From contig LS997567.1 in assembly GCA_000469685.2 (NCBI GenBank), positions 7,395,374 to 7,459,373 on the forward strand: a DNA stretch of 64,000 nt, in the 5' to 3' direction. Position 1 is the first letter of the stretch; every line of letters starts with the position of its first letter. This DNA is from Haemonchus contortus (Eukaryota; Nematoda; Chromadorea; Rhabditida; Trichostrongylidae). Positions 1-11,160 of the stretch are shown here, one piece after another. The notes under the pieces were generated by a model. The model ran no database searches and was not told the origin of the DNA. It saw only the letters and a list, made by a program, of their open reading frames with translations. The translations under genes and the position numbers were made by a program.

Positions 1-1394
1 AGCAATAAATCATTATTTGTCAACCTCGTAGCTCTCATTTCGTCAATGAAGACTGGATCAGTTCAGGAGTATGAAGACTACCCGTGTAATGGCTAATATT
101 CCGGGGAATTCCAGAAACAACATTCGTGTTCTGGGGTCAACGCTACCTTCAGGTGGCCTTGCTTCTGAGATGTTTGAAGTGGCCCTGATCCTCAGTTACC
201 CGGTTAAGCGTTTTCGAAGAGTCTCTGCTTCTGACTTTGCGTATTAATGAGCAAGTCGAGATATTTGTATGCCTAGAGTAAGAGCAGTAATGTCTAGGAG
301 CTCTTAATCATACACGCAAGTTCAGGGGATCGTACCTCAGATGGATATCCGAATAGGTCAGACCAGAATTCCGTTCCTCTTGGAGCAAATAATTGATACC
401 AATTTTTTACGGGAGGATAAAAACATCGACTTGTACATTGTTTGGCCATCACAAGTTATTCTGTAGGCTATACACCCATACAACGGGCCACCACGATTCT
501 TAATGGAAGTTGAATGCTGGCGCAATTTAGAAACGGAATAAATCGACGCCAAAGACTCTATCCCTAGTCATTAATTCACTACAAGGGGCGTACCATATGA
601 AAAATTAACGAAGAACAGCAGCACAAGTATAAAGGCTTGGATGAAACGGGCCAAGTTCACTCATAAGTCCTGTTGACGGCAAGCTTCCCAAATATCATCA
701 CCAGAGGATCGGTGGACCTGTTCTTTACCAATGACAATAATTTAGAATACCAATAGTAAGAAAGATTCCTAGATACACCATTGGCATACCAAAGACCTAT
801 TTGAAATCCCCGTGAGATCTACTTCTCGGGAATGGAATTCTCCGCAAGTTTTTTTCTTTATTAATTTGACATGGTAGAAGCCTTATCGCATGGGTTTTCG
901 AGAAAATTACATCATTCAAAAAAAAATGTAATATTGCTAGCAGCCGACAAGATGGCTAAGGTGTCACCGCATAATCGGATCTAACAATAAGTGGAGCTGG
1001 AGCAAGACCTAGAGTCGTTGAGATGCTGCATTTGCCAATGTAGATGAATCTCACTCAAGAGCAGAATTATGCCAACTGAGCCCTGGAACAAAATGTTGGG
1101 CATCCTAATTCGTAAAACAATAAAGAGTTTCTGCTGCCAGTACAGCATGCTACCAGTACTGGTAATCTTTTTGTAGAGAGCCGTGACATTAAGATGTTCT
1201 GAACCGAACGACCTCGGAAATAAAATTCTGTTTATTCGCTGTTCTTTCTGCTCAGTTGTAGCCCACTTCAATTAATACGGTCGTCAGCTGAACTTACTTA
1301 GCTGGAAAGAAAGCTCATCTTTCCTTCTTTGCTGTTTTCTTTTCAAACTCGTGCTAGATACTCTTTGAACACAGCTCACGATAAAAATATTTTT
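1..1394. other. No gene recognised
   Basis: Short random open frames on both strands and A/T runs (AAAAAAAAATG near 920). I see no splice-consistent exon or repeat shared with the rest of the window. Confidence 0.5.
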
Positions 1395-1776
1395 TACAGG
1401 TTTCCGCCTATGGTGAGTCCGGGACTGCCAAGGATAGTACAAGGCGCTATAAAGGCTCCAAATTCGACTTAGTCGACGTACACATCCAAAAGTGGCCGTG
1501 TTATGACGGCCTTGTTGAGGCTGCACCAATCACAATGGGGCGTTAGAACGCCATCGAACAGTAGGCTCACCTGAGAGACACCCAGGCGGTTACAGACACA
1601 TAACATCGTACAACTCCTTTCTCACTACTTTTTAAAGTCTCATATTTATCAAATTCGATAATTTTTGTAGTTTCTGCTTTCGTCGGTTTTGCACTACTCT
1701 TCGCCACAACTTCCATTATTTCACTCGAGGTTGACACCTCAGAATTATCGTAAACTCTGTCTTGAAGCTCGAAACG
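1395..1776 (+). repeat. Family A copy, diverged
   Basis: Matches 34836-35252 from the AGTGGCCGTGTTATGACGGC block through GAGGCTGCACCAA and CACAACTTCCATTATTTCAC. The end reads AATTATCGTAAACTCTGTCTT, a decayed version of the ATCGTGGACCGTGCCTTTAA terminus. Confidence 0.7.
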
Positions 1777-2508
1777 CTCTTATGTGAATATCCTTGTAAA
1801 ATACTTGACCAATTCTGAAACACTCCATAGATTCAAATTCAACAGCCTCTGTGTTTAGTTGAACTCGATCATCCGAACATCAAGACCTGCCAAATATCCC
1901 GCTCTTATGATCAGAAATCATAAATATTAAGTACAATAATAGTGGACGAGTAAATAATGATAGATTCAGGAATAGATTCAAGATTACGATCAAAGATTTC
2001 TCAAAGACCACCGTCTATTAATGTTTTCGCACTCAAAATAAAAGTGAGCAAACAACAGGATTGGGTTGAATATTCTCGGAAACAAATGTTGCGCTTCAGG
2101 CGGTACTGTCCTCCTAGACGCAAACAAGCTAAATGGAAATAGCTCGGTCAAATTGATGAGGTTTTTGAGTTCTCCAGGGCAAGTTTTCATTCACAGCCAA
2201 GAGTATTCTTTAGCTTACACCATATGGTTACTGTATATGAGGTTTCGAGGGGTGCAAAACTTATTTACTATATTTTCAACGAAATTCTTCATATTTTCCT
2301 TTTTCAGTTGCGGGTTGGTACGATGATAGCCCTAATAGCTCGTCACCGCTTTTCTGCACTGGAAAACCCAAACAGAGGAGAGCAAAGCAATGAGCTGCCT
2401 AATGAGGTTTTCAGCCACTTAGAAGGGTTCCTTAGACAATAAAAAAATATAGAAGGAAAAAGGGAAAGGAAGGGGATCGTTATAATTTCTTCGTCATGTG
2501 TTCCCATG
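1777..2508. other. No gene recognised
   Basis: Overlapping open frames on both strands at 1957-2440 shadow each other and show no motif or splice signal. Confidence 0.45.
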
Positions 2509-2826
2509 TCACAATATTCTAGCGAGTAAAGGGAGCGAGCATTCCTCGGACACTCGGACTTTCTCCTTGACGGCTTTCAGCTTATGACTAAATAAAATTA
2601 TAACCCATTTGGCCAAATGATCGAGCCTTAAGGCTACAGTTGAGCGCATTTGAACACACTTTTCCACCTTGTATTGTTGAACTAGTTCAGTAGCATGGCA
2701 GATTTCATGGCGGAGTTTTCTGAATGTCTCCAGGAGGTCTTTCTTGTAGGTTCTAGGTTGCCGCCTCTGTAGGTTTCTTATCCAACTACTCTCAGAGAAG
2801 CACCATTTATCAACCGTCATGCGCAT
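2509..2826 (-). other. Open frame of 105 codons, unassigned
   Basis: Minus-strand frame with a composition typical of coding DNA (TYKKDLLETFRKLRHEICHA, many K/R/E/L). No motif, splice site or homolog is recognised. It could be a piece of a decayed retroelement or an exon. Confidence 0.25.
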
Positions 2827-2877
2827 GCTTTTGTATAGATCAATTAACTACTTCGATCATCTAGATTTGTAACTCAC

Positions 2878-2985
2878 AGCAGAGCGGATGCCATTAGCTC
2901 ATTGCACAAGAGTTGGTATGCTCCGAATTCAAGTCCAGTTGCAATCCGAATCTTTTTACATGATGAACCACAGGAATGACTTGCG
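2878..2985 (+). repeat. tRNA-like short repeat, family 2
   Basis: Shares GAGCGGATGCCATTAGCTCA, a GAATTCAAGTCC B-box-like stretch and TTTTTACATGATGAACCACAGGA (in part) with 4160-4257. The GAGTTCAANTC centre suggests tRNA ancestry. Confidence 0.5.
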
Positions 2986-2987
2986 GG

Positions 2988-3145
2988 GGCCTTCCGATGT
3001 GCAAGTCAGTGCTTCTATCATGACAGCCAATTTTGGTACCACATAACGGACCCCAGAGGGATGTAAGGCTTGGTAGGCATGGGCGGAAATATCTGCCCAT
3101 ACCAACCAAGCCTTCCATCCGTCAGGATCATTTAACTGGTAGACT
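2988..3145. repeat. Two SINE fragments head to head
   Basis: A minus-oriented SINE piece (GATGTGCAAGTCAGTGCTTC to AAGGCTTGGTAGGCATGGGC) meets a plus-oriented piece (CTGCCCATACCAACCAAGCC to TTTAACTGGTAGAC). The junction is an inverted repeat around AAATA, near 3070-3118. Confidence 0.7.
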
Positions 3146-3146
3146 T

Positions 3147-3494
3147 CTAAGCAAACATCGCGTTACTTTTATCTTTCCCATGAAACGGTAAAATTTTCGA
3201 AAATTTTCCAAGCCGTTGGACAGCTTCCATCAGCTTCCTTATTTGTTCCACTATTACTTTCAAGCAGTATTCTTTTAATCTACCCTGTTGATGCCCTCTG
3301 GGACCCAAGTGATCAGATGATGACTTATTACAACGAGGCTTTCGGCAATCACTACAAACCACCGTATTTCTTTGGTTGGCGCTCCACTGAAAAATTCGTT
3401 GTTCATTGTCAGATCTTGGATGCTTTTTCAGACTCTGCTTAGCGCGCTCTTGTTCTGGTCTTTCTATGCCTAAAGAGGTTATGGTCAGTGACAT
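3147..3494 (-). other. Open frame of 115 codons, coding-like, unassigned
   Basis: No ATG start is needed to read it; it includes CSDCRKPRCNKSSSDH and an amphipathic stretch VIVEQIRKLMEAVQRLGKFS. The 3' end (KILPFHGK, from TACCGTTTCATGGG) shares the CATGAAACGGTAAAATTTTC block with 14992-15015 and, inverted, 16430-16460. That suggests it belongs to the SKQV repeat neighbourhood and not to a unique gene. Confidence 0.3.
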
Positions 3495-4159
3495 GATTCA
3501 AGTCCACTAATCTATGGGACATTTAAAAACGTGATAAATTCAATATAAGGGCATAAATCTTTGGTTGATGCAAATATAAGGGGCTTCAAGAGGTGCGAGC
3601 CCTTTGCGTGGGAGAGCTGAATCATTAAATCGTGCCGTATGAAAAATTTCATGTCTGCAACCATCAGACCAGACACCTGCTACACCTCCCTTCCCCCTCC
3701 TAACATTTGCGAGGTGGCTAATCTTCTTAGCTTTCTCAGATTCTCTTCAGTTGCAGATGAGTGATTCACAACGATCATAACGATGTCGTGTAGGAAATTG
3801 ATGATCAAAGGGATGTGCAGTTAACAGAAAAGCTACATACGTTCACTTCCATCTAAACGTGTCCATAAAGCTGTGAACCTCATAAAAACTCCATAAAATC
3901 AAGTTGATTGTTAGGTGAGCAGTGAGCTCTCTCCCTTGTCAATGGCGGATATGAAATCACTTACAACTTCATGATTCTTTGAAACCTAGGGTGCCAAAGG
4001 CAGGGGCCTGCCCACAGTTCTCTCCTCATTTGTTTGGACCAACTCATGTTTTATGCCTCCCGCTATGGATTCATCTCCTTTTTGAAATTTCCCCTAGGTG
4101 GATCTGAACTTCGTCACCAACCCTGATTCATCAGTCTGTAGAGTATTCGGGAAACATAA

Positions 4160-4257
4160 CAGAGCAGATGGCAGCGGCTCATTCTACATTACTCTGTGGG
4201 CTCTGAGTTCAACTCTTTCGCCATCCGAATTTTTTTACATGATGAACCACAGGAGTA
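4160..4257 (+). repeat. tRNA-like short repeat, family 2, second copy
   Basis: AGAGCAGATGGCAGCGGCTC, CTCTGAGTTCAACTC and TTTTACATGATGAACCACAG match 2878-2985. Confidence 0.5.
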
Positions 4258-4409
4258 TTATGTAGTACCTTTATAACCTTTATACAAACATATACAACAT
4301 GACTTATGGTTGTTGATCATAGTACATGGCATAATAATCACTATCCTTCCGATGATTCCGAGTCGTCGGCCGCCACGTGATGGTGAATGGCGTCGTTCGA
4401 ACAGTTGGA

Positions 4410-4450
4410 GTCGGAGTGGTGGTGGTGGTGGTGGTCGTCATCGTACCGGT
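4410..4450 (+). repeat. GGT trinucleotide repeat
   Basis: GGAGTGGTGGTGGTGGTGGT lies within a GTC/CGT-rich block extending from about 4350 to 4520. A plus-strand open frame here is low-complexity. Confidence 0.75.
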
Positions 4451-4611
4451 AGTGATAGAGGGAATCGTGCGAGTGTGATAAATTGGATACGTCGGTTTTG
4501 TCGTCGTCCATATCTGAATGACGTCGATCTAAGTCAACTTTTCTACTAGATTCTACTTTTCAGAAGGCATTACTTGACTTTGACTACTTGAGTAAAGTCG
4601 AGAAGTTGTTG

Positions 4612-4927
4612 GCGTCAATCAATCTCGTCCGACGTCCGAGGGATGCCCCCCCCCCCCCCCGCATTCGAGTCCCCTTAAGAATCGTGGTGGAACGTTCAAA
4701 TGAGTAGGTAACCTATAATGAGTTGCGGTGTTCAGCTCTTGTACAAGCCAAAGCTTTTATCCTCCCAGGCGAGTCTGGTTTAGCCAACCCTGGGGAAGGG
4801 GGGGGGGGGGAAGGGGGGGGGGGGGAGGGGTAGGGTTTCGGTTGACCTGAGCAGATCTCATTCCTAGGTTCAATCCCTTAACCCTGCGTGTGTGATAGTG
4901 CGCCATCTACCACTACATTGCTTCTGC
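4612..4927 (-). repeat. tRNA-derived SINE copy with homopolymer expansions
   Basis: Read on the minus strand the head is GCAATGTAGTGGTAGATGGC (A box-like) and AGGGATTGAACCTAGG (B box-like), then the family body. A poly-C run (about 16, 4647-4661) and a poly-G tract (4794-4830) interrupt the element. Confidence 0.75.
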
Positions 4928-4965
4928 CCTTACTGCTTGAATATTGCAATATCCTACTATATATA

Positions 4966-5052
4966 ATTCGCTAAGTGTGTCTGTTGGTTTATAGGTGTGT
5001 TTGTGTGTGTATGTATGTGTGTGTGTTTGTGTGTGTCGGTGTGTGTGTCCGA
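4966..5052 (+). repeat. GT/GTAT microsatellite
   Basis: Imperfect (GT)n with GTAT and TTTG variants from AAGTGTGTCTGTTGG to CGGTGTGTGTGTCCG. Confidence 0.9.
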
Positions 5053-5059
5053 CCGGAAA

Positions 5060-7367
5060 TTCATAACTCCTGTCTTCGGTGGCCGAAAGCTTTCAAATTT
5101 GGTAGGAATACGGGGGGCAGGATGGGAACACTTATGATAGGTGGCAGGACCGGACTCCATGCACAGGGAGCGGGGAGTGCGCAATAGAAATTTTGGGCCG
5201 CAAATTCATAACACCTGTTTACGTGAACATAGAGCGTTGAAATTCGGTAAGACCACCCTTTTCGTATCACTAGTGGAGCCTCGGCATTTGGAAAAAATGA
5301 TGTAGGATATGACGGGATGGTAAGTACTCGGTGACAAGAACTGATCATAACTGATAAGAGAAGATAAGGGACCTAAGAGAGGCCACCTACCGATCAAAAT
5401 CCTAACGTCTTCGGTATCTACGATGTAGCTTTGACCGTTCAGTATGTTTCATTGGTAGAGCAGGGTGACAAAAGTGAGTGGTAAGTGCAGTGATAGGGAC
5501 CCATTAGGGCAATACGATAAGCAGATTAGAACTTTGTTCATTTCTTTTTATTAGATCACGACCCAGCAGGGTTTGTGATTCGATGAAGAATCCTCTTTGC
5601 TCGATGTCATTTGCGACAATACTTAATCGACCGCCTGTAATCTGGAATTCCCACCCAATGATATATCCATAAAGAAAAGGGTCCATTGATAAAGACCATC
5701 TGATTACGGTGCTATCATCACTCAGAACATTTCCACAGCATCATCTTTGATTGTCTAACAGTTGGATGTTTTAAGGGTACCTATTTCTAAGAAAGAGAGC
5801 AAAAGTTCGAGACTTCCAATCAAAGGCGTAAGCACCGACTTTAACTGAATACCATTTGCACTGCCCTGTTAGTCCTGTGTCAAATTTCGTGTACAGGAAA
5901 CTGTCTTCTGTTTTAAAAAGGAGTGAAGAGTTAGACTTGCTAACGTTATCGACGAAGGAGGGAAGCTTTCTCAAAGAAGGATTTCAATCTCTGTGTCAAT
6001 CTCATACTTTCACTCAGCTTAAAACTTAAACTCAGCTGAACAGCGAAAAAAAAAAACTCGAAAACTATAATTTTTGAAAAAGGGAAAAATTCTTCAGTTC
6101 AACGTCTCTCGGGATAGGGTGTTTGACACAAGAAGGAGGAGAGCCTGGAGTTAGCCGGGCGATCCATTAAGAAGGAGTACACCCCTGTAATGCTGTTTGG
6201 GTGTGCCATGTTATTCGCCCGAGTAGGTTAATAGCACGTACGATTTTGAGCGGATAAAACGATGGAAACCATCGCAATCATTACTTTTACAAGTAGCTAT
6301 CGTAGTAGAGCATTCAGGACAAGGAATGAATCAACTACTGCTGGATGAGCGGATATTGAAGGATGTCCACGCGAAAGGACCCTTTGCGATTGCCTGCCTG
6401 ATTCTCGTGTTCTGTAGCCAGGCTTGGCATCTTCATCTTCAGTCACCTACTAAATCAAATCCTCTACCGAGCGAACTCACCCTTTTTGAAGAAGATGGCG
6501 GCATCATGATATCTATTTCCTTCTCTATTGTTTGTATTTCTGATTCTTCACCGTCACCATCAATTGAGAAGGAGATTTCTGGCAGTGGAGGTTCTGAACG
6601 GCAACAAATTCCGGCTGGAAAAGTTCTCTCGAGATTAGTATAACCTCTTTAGTATCAAAAGAACGAGTACTATGTAGGTTTTAGGAATGGAAGCTGAAAA
6701 AACTCCTAAGCCGAGTTTTCCATCTGTGAGACTAACCTCAAGCGGAAGTCACATCCATCACTTCTACAAAAAGATAATACCGAAGTTTTAAGCTTAAAGT
6801 GACCACTACTTCATAGCTACTCGTTATGAGTTATGACAACTTACAATTACTCGCTTACAATCACTTTTTCATCAAAGAATTATAGATTCGCTTAATTGGA
6901 TTGTTTTTGACATTGAATCTATCGTTGTTTGCTTTTCTGTTTACTTTTCTAAGTACAAAAGCAACAAATGCGTATATTTATTATAAACGGACCTTCTTTT
7001 TTAGGTAGAAACCTTGAGTATACTGTCGTTGGTAGACGTGTCATAAAACGGTTCGATTGTGTTGTCGTCGTGGGCGTAGTAGTTGTAGGAGTTGTGATTG
7101 TAGGTATTGTTGCAATGACAGGCTCGACTTCGTCCCCACTTTCCGACACCTACAAAAAACTTTTGTGAAAAGAGTCCCAATGAAACGGTTTCTTCAGGCG
7201 ACTGAATTCTATTGTAAGATCATGTCCTATTCTTCCAGTGAGATTTTCACTTGTACATTTTTTTATTTAAAAGCACAGTTCACCTATTTTTATTCGAAAA
7301 ATGGAAGTATGGATTGGGAATAGTTTATTTCGCCGATTTCGAAAAAAATAATGCTCTTTAAGAGTAG
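5060..7367. other. Long stretch without a supported gene
   Basis: Contains the flank of the GT repeat, A/T-rich sequence and a GTCGTCGTGGGCGTAGTAGT trinucleotide-like block near 7060-7120. The 105-codon plus frame at 6326-6643 has no motif or splice context. Confidence 0.45.
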
Positions 7368-7445
7368 AGAAAATAGAGGTCGGACGAGATTGCCATGACG
7401 GAAATGACATGCAAGGGGTATTCGGACGAGATTCCAGTTGTTGCA
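7368..7445 (+). repeat. Family B fragment abutting family D
   Basis: AGAGGTCGGACGAGATTGCC and GACATGCAAGGGGTATTCGG match the start of the 13575 copy. It runs directly into the split family D copy. Confidence 0.6.
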
Positions 7446-7784
7446 ATTAAAGTCCGGTATCTTCCACCCCCCCCCCCCCCTCCCGAACACTGCGTGCGCT
7501 CGCCGCAACCGCCGCGTATCGCAGAATCGCGATGGAAGTTTGAAGCGTCTAATTTGTGAGTTAGCGGCTCCTTTGATTATCTGAGTTTGTTGGGCGCTCC
7601 ATTCTATTCCAGTGCGGTCTTGATAGTCGATAGTATAGGAGAAGTCATTCCAAACAATCAATCTGAGAAACATAAAAACGAAAAAGAAAGAGAAAAACAA
7701 TCAAAACCAATCAAAAAAGAAAGGCGGTCAACGAAGAATATGGGCTGAGCACGGTAATTGCAGTTTGGAGCCGCAAGACATCTA
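7446..7784 (-). mobile_element. Family D element, copy split by Tc1-like insertion
   Basis: Matches the family D interior: CCGCAACCGCCGCGTATCGC, the complement of the QIARSN block, and the A-rich stretch AAACATAAAAACGAAAAAGA. A run of 14 or more C lies near the left end (7468-7482). The element stops at 7784, where the Tc1-like transposon begins, and its right end continues at about 9087-9150. Confidence 0.75.
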
Positions 7785-9084
7785 CAGGGTGGCTGAAAAG
7801 TATAGGACGCCGCATTTGTAAGCGTAACTTCAAAGATAGAGACCAGAGAGACAAATAAGCTTAATGAGGAATAGAGTAGAACTACAAGATCATTTAGGAC
7901 GGCAGGTGTTCAAAGTTCGATCCTTTTGCTCTTACACCGGCCTTCAGACTCTCGATGACTGAATCGACCGTACGCCGCAGGTTGTCGACGTCGATATCGT
8001 CCCACCCCTTCTGAAGGGCCAACTTCTGAGCGTCAAACATGCGGTAGGAGCCTCCTGCGATTTCGCTCTTTAAGTACTCCCATACAGAGAAGTCCATTGA
8101 ATTGAGATCTGGCGGAGAGGAAGGTCAGATGTCTTTACCTCAGCAACCGGGGAAGTGCGCGTCCAGTACGGCTTTTGTCAACTTCGAGGCATGAGGAGAG
8201 GCCCAATCTTGCTAATGGACGAATGATCGGTTACGAAAGTGTTCAGTGACCCAGGGTAGCAGAGCGTCCATTAAAACCACCTTTTGGTGGACCGCGGAGT
8301 TCATTTTTAACATTTCTGTCGGTGAAGACCAAAGGTGTTTTGCTTTCTGATGTCATCCCGGCCCAAACTATCACACTTTTGGAAGGTAGCCTGCTGTGCA
8401 CAAGACTACGTTCTAGGGACCTGGTGTCAGCTTTTGACAACAACTTTCTCTGGTTTGTACGGATTGGATAGTGTTCTGCGGTGAAAATTTTCCCATCGGT
8501 CCAGATCACGTCAGAGATGCGGCGTGCACTGAGCTCTCAAAAAAGTTTTTTGCATTTTATCAGTCGACTTTGCTTGGACTGCTCTGAATGAAATTGTCGT
8601 CGACGGCGCCGATAATTGTTCAGCTTAAGGTCGCGTTTCGCAACTTTCTGGATGGTTTGACGGTTGATGTTGAGGTTCGAAGCAATCCGATTCATGTTGA
8701 CCCGTGGTTGCGGGTGATCCTCTTCCTGGTGGTGTCACGAATCTTCGGTGTGTTCACTGCTCTCGGTCAACCCCTTTTTGGCATCGCAGAGGCTCGTCCT
8801 CGATTCCTGAGAGCAGCGGCAACATTCCGTACGGTTGGAGAGAAACACCGAGTCGTTTCGCAATGTCGCAGCTCGTGAAACCTTCTCTGAGCAGCTTCTT
8901 GGTAGTGGGTCGATGCGCAGAAACTTTCGTAGCGACTGTTCGGGCAAACGGTCATTCGAATGACTAATATGGATTCTTGTACAAAACCCAAGCTTTATAA
9001 AAGCCCAACAAGATTCTGAAAATACCCATTGGCAGGGTGCCAACAAGCGTCGAACGGCGCGTCCTATACTTTTCAGCCACCCTG
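7785..9084 (-). mobile_element. Degenerate 1.3-kb Tc1-like DNA transposon
   Basis: A 1300-bp element flanked by TA on both sides with inverted ends CAGGGTGGCTGAAAAGTATA and TATACTTTTCAGCCACCCTG. Length, TA target and transposase traces place it in the Tc1/mariner superfamily. The minus-strand coding region is broken by several frameshifts and stops. It has landed inside a family D repeat: the left half of D ends at 7784 and its GCCGCATGCCGC end resumes at about 9098. Confidence 0.9.
7894..8967 (-). pseudogene. Broken Tc1-like transposase
   Basis: Pieces in different minus-strand frames. An N-terminal piece starts near 8955 (MTVCPNSRYESF). A middle piece near 8509 has IWTDGKIFTAEHY, with the first catalytic Asp region. 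A C-terminal piece ends at 7894 with SPPDLNSMDFSVWEYLKSEI, the typical last-catalytic-residue block, and a tail of about 50 residues ending EHLPS. In-frame stops include one that replaces the usual Trp before SPPDLN. The intact family protein is about 340 residues. No functional product is expected. Confidence 0.85.
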
Positions 9085-9086
9085 TA

Positions 9087-9150
9087 ACAAAGATTCGCCG
9101 CATGCCGCACAGCGAACGTGGAAAAAGAGGAGAAGATCGGTCACCTTCGG
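9087..9150 (-). repeat. Right-hand remnant of the split family D copy
   Basis: GATTCGCCGCATGCCGCACA after the transposon matches the ATTTGCCGCATGCCGCAAGG end of the intact family D copy at 17293-17312. The match then fades. Confidence 0.6.
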
Positions 9151-9659
9151 TTTCAGACCCAACAAAGGCTAAGGCCCATACCAGAGAAAATCCTCAGTTG
9201 GAATACCGCCTCACTTCTATGTGGTCGAGAAAGACGCTCGCATATGAGTCCGCCAGCTTCGATTTCACATGGAAGTGGCATGGTACTCAATCTGACGTTC
9301 ACGAGGAACATTTACAAATAGGATGCAATGTGGAAAGAACAATGGTGACCGCACCCTTTCCCACATCACATGGCCTTTGCTCGTTATACGAAGCAAGTTT
9401 GCTAATCTGATATAGCGCTTCAAAACTGTAAAAGAACTTTTCTAAACCCTACTAAATAGTTTAAGGTGTAGGCAATAACAAAAGAGCATTTCATTCATAC
9501 ACTGTATGAGATGGGTTCTATATGTGATGAAATATAAAGCAGAAAACTCAATGAACGAGGAAATTGCTACGCATGCTGTTAGTTACCTTCGAAAGCGAAA
9601 TAGAAGATACCATTCAGCTATGAATACTTGAAAACCACGTTTTGCGTTTGTTTAGACAC

Positions 9660-10170
9660 CTAACTGCCCAAAGGGAAAGCACATTTCGCAGCTCCATACG
9701 AGGGGGGAAGAGAAGATGGTAGCCCGTATGGTTTGAGTTTATAAGAGAACTTTATTGATGGTTGCCACACATTTCGATTTCTTTTTATCGATATATGAAT
9801 GATTCCATCTGTTCGGAGAGCAAATTGAAGAAGCTCGGAGTCACACTGGTTCCAATGTACGTATTCTTGTCTCCAGGGAACCACTTCTTGAGCAGAGGGC
9901 TCTCTCCATTTCACTAAGCGCATCCGATTCGAATACTCCTGTGGTGGCAGATCAATTCATTCGCTGAGATGTAGTAAGGCCCCGTAGCCTTGAATCAAAA
10001 TCTCTCCATCAAGGATAAGACTTTTCTCAGAACCCCATGCCACAGTTTGCGAGGCTAGAAGAACGGCTGCAGAGAACGGCAGAGTCAGCTCGTCGGGGTG
10101 GTTTTGCATTGTTTCGGTCAGGTGACCTTGATAATGGGAGCGAGGATGTACAGGATTTAAAAAAAATGTC
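9660..10170 (-). other. Two adjoining coding-like frames, unassigned
   Basis: An upper minus-strand frame (about 10170-9957) reads HPDELTLPFSAAVLLASQTV and stops. After CCACCACAG a second frame (9927-9660) reads EYSNRMRLVKWREPSAQEVV, then PWRQEYVHWNQCDSELLQFA. Both look like decayed coding DNA. Neither phase could be tied to the host gene ending at 14112. Confidence 0.25.
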
Positions 10171-10896
10171 AAGAAGTGGAACACTATTTAAAAGAAACTT
10201 TTAAATAAATCTAGATAATGCTCATATGGTCCAAAGTCCGAGAGATACAGCTATGAAACTGACTGGTATGAAAAAGTAGGATTTGACTTTGAAGATTTGA
10301 TGTACGGTAAGGCTGGCAGAATGGGAGAACATCTTGAGCTGTATCATTTCAGTCTGCATGAGCATTTTGTTTGTTGTGTTTTATTTTTTATTTTTCCCAA
10401 GGGCTCTGCTTCAATTCCAATTCTTTCTCACCACATCGCAGTAGGCGTTCTAGGGCGTTAACAGTAAACAATAACAACAATGAAAACTAGTGCTTCCTTA
10501 TCATCGTGCGCTTTCCGGCTTTGTTAAGATCATGTTGTTAAGGGCGCACGTGAGCAAAAATAAGCACATTCTATTCATAATTGCGAGACAAGGACGAAGC
10601 AAGACCAGAATATCCCAACCATGCGGGGTGGTCCTGGTTTATTAGCCAAGACGTGGTACTTCGCATGTTGTTCTGGCCCTACGAAACAAAAATATAACTC
10701 TAGTCGGATTACCCTGCTCTCCTTCCTGTGATGGAGTTGTCCTGCCAACAATATCTCTCAAAATATTGGGCACTCGGGGCGTAGTATAATAAGAGCTATA
10801 TACCTCCGCATAAACACACACCCACACACCTTGACATTTAATAATAACTCATACACCACTGGGTGCTTTCAGAGTTCAACGACATGCCGACCGTTG

Positions 10897-10979
10897 AAGT
10901 TGGAATAAGGTGTCGTTCCCGGCGAGTCAACACGTTGGCCACGTGTTGACTCGCCGGAGATGACACCTTATTCCAACTT
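10897..10979. repeat. Long hairpin inside foldback element
   Basis: Arms 10897-10935 and 10941-10979 pair around the 5-nt loop TGGCC. Arm sequence is AAGTTGGAATAAGGTGTC, five unpaired bases, then CGGCGAGTCAACACGT. Apart from that internal bulge the pairing is complete. Confidence 0.92.
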
Positions 10980-11065
10980 AACTGTGTATTTTACTCGATT
11001 TATGCTTACGATCCCCCACCCCTTCCCCCGCCCTTTCCAAGGGCCAGTTTGGACTCTTTCTATCG

Positions 11066-11160
11066 GGAGACGGGCAGTAGGATCGGTTTTGTGTAATCGA
11101 TTCGTCGCACGCGGCAATCGCGAACAATTATGCCTCGTTATAACAGTTCTAGAGTTTTTG
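11066..11160 (+). repeat. Family C partial copy inside foldback element
   Basis: GGGAGACGGGCAGTAGGATC, then ATCGATTCGTCGCACGCGGC and TTATAACAGTTCTAGAGTTT, match the left end of family C. It lies between the arms of the 10836-11467 foldback, so one element has inserted into or been captured by the other. Confidence 0.7.

Noticed and set aside
4957..5187. His/Thr-rich and Cys/Val-rich frames over the GT repeat
   Set aside because: Translation of a microsatellite.
7290..7700. 136-codon minus-strand frame as a gene
   Set aside because: It lies across family B and family D sequence with a poly-C run (Gly run). The family D part is recorded as a repeat frame.
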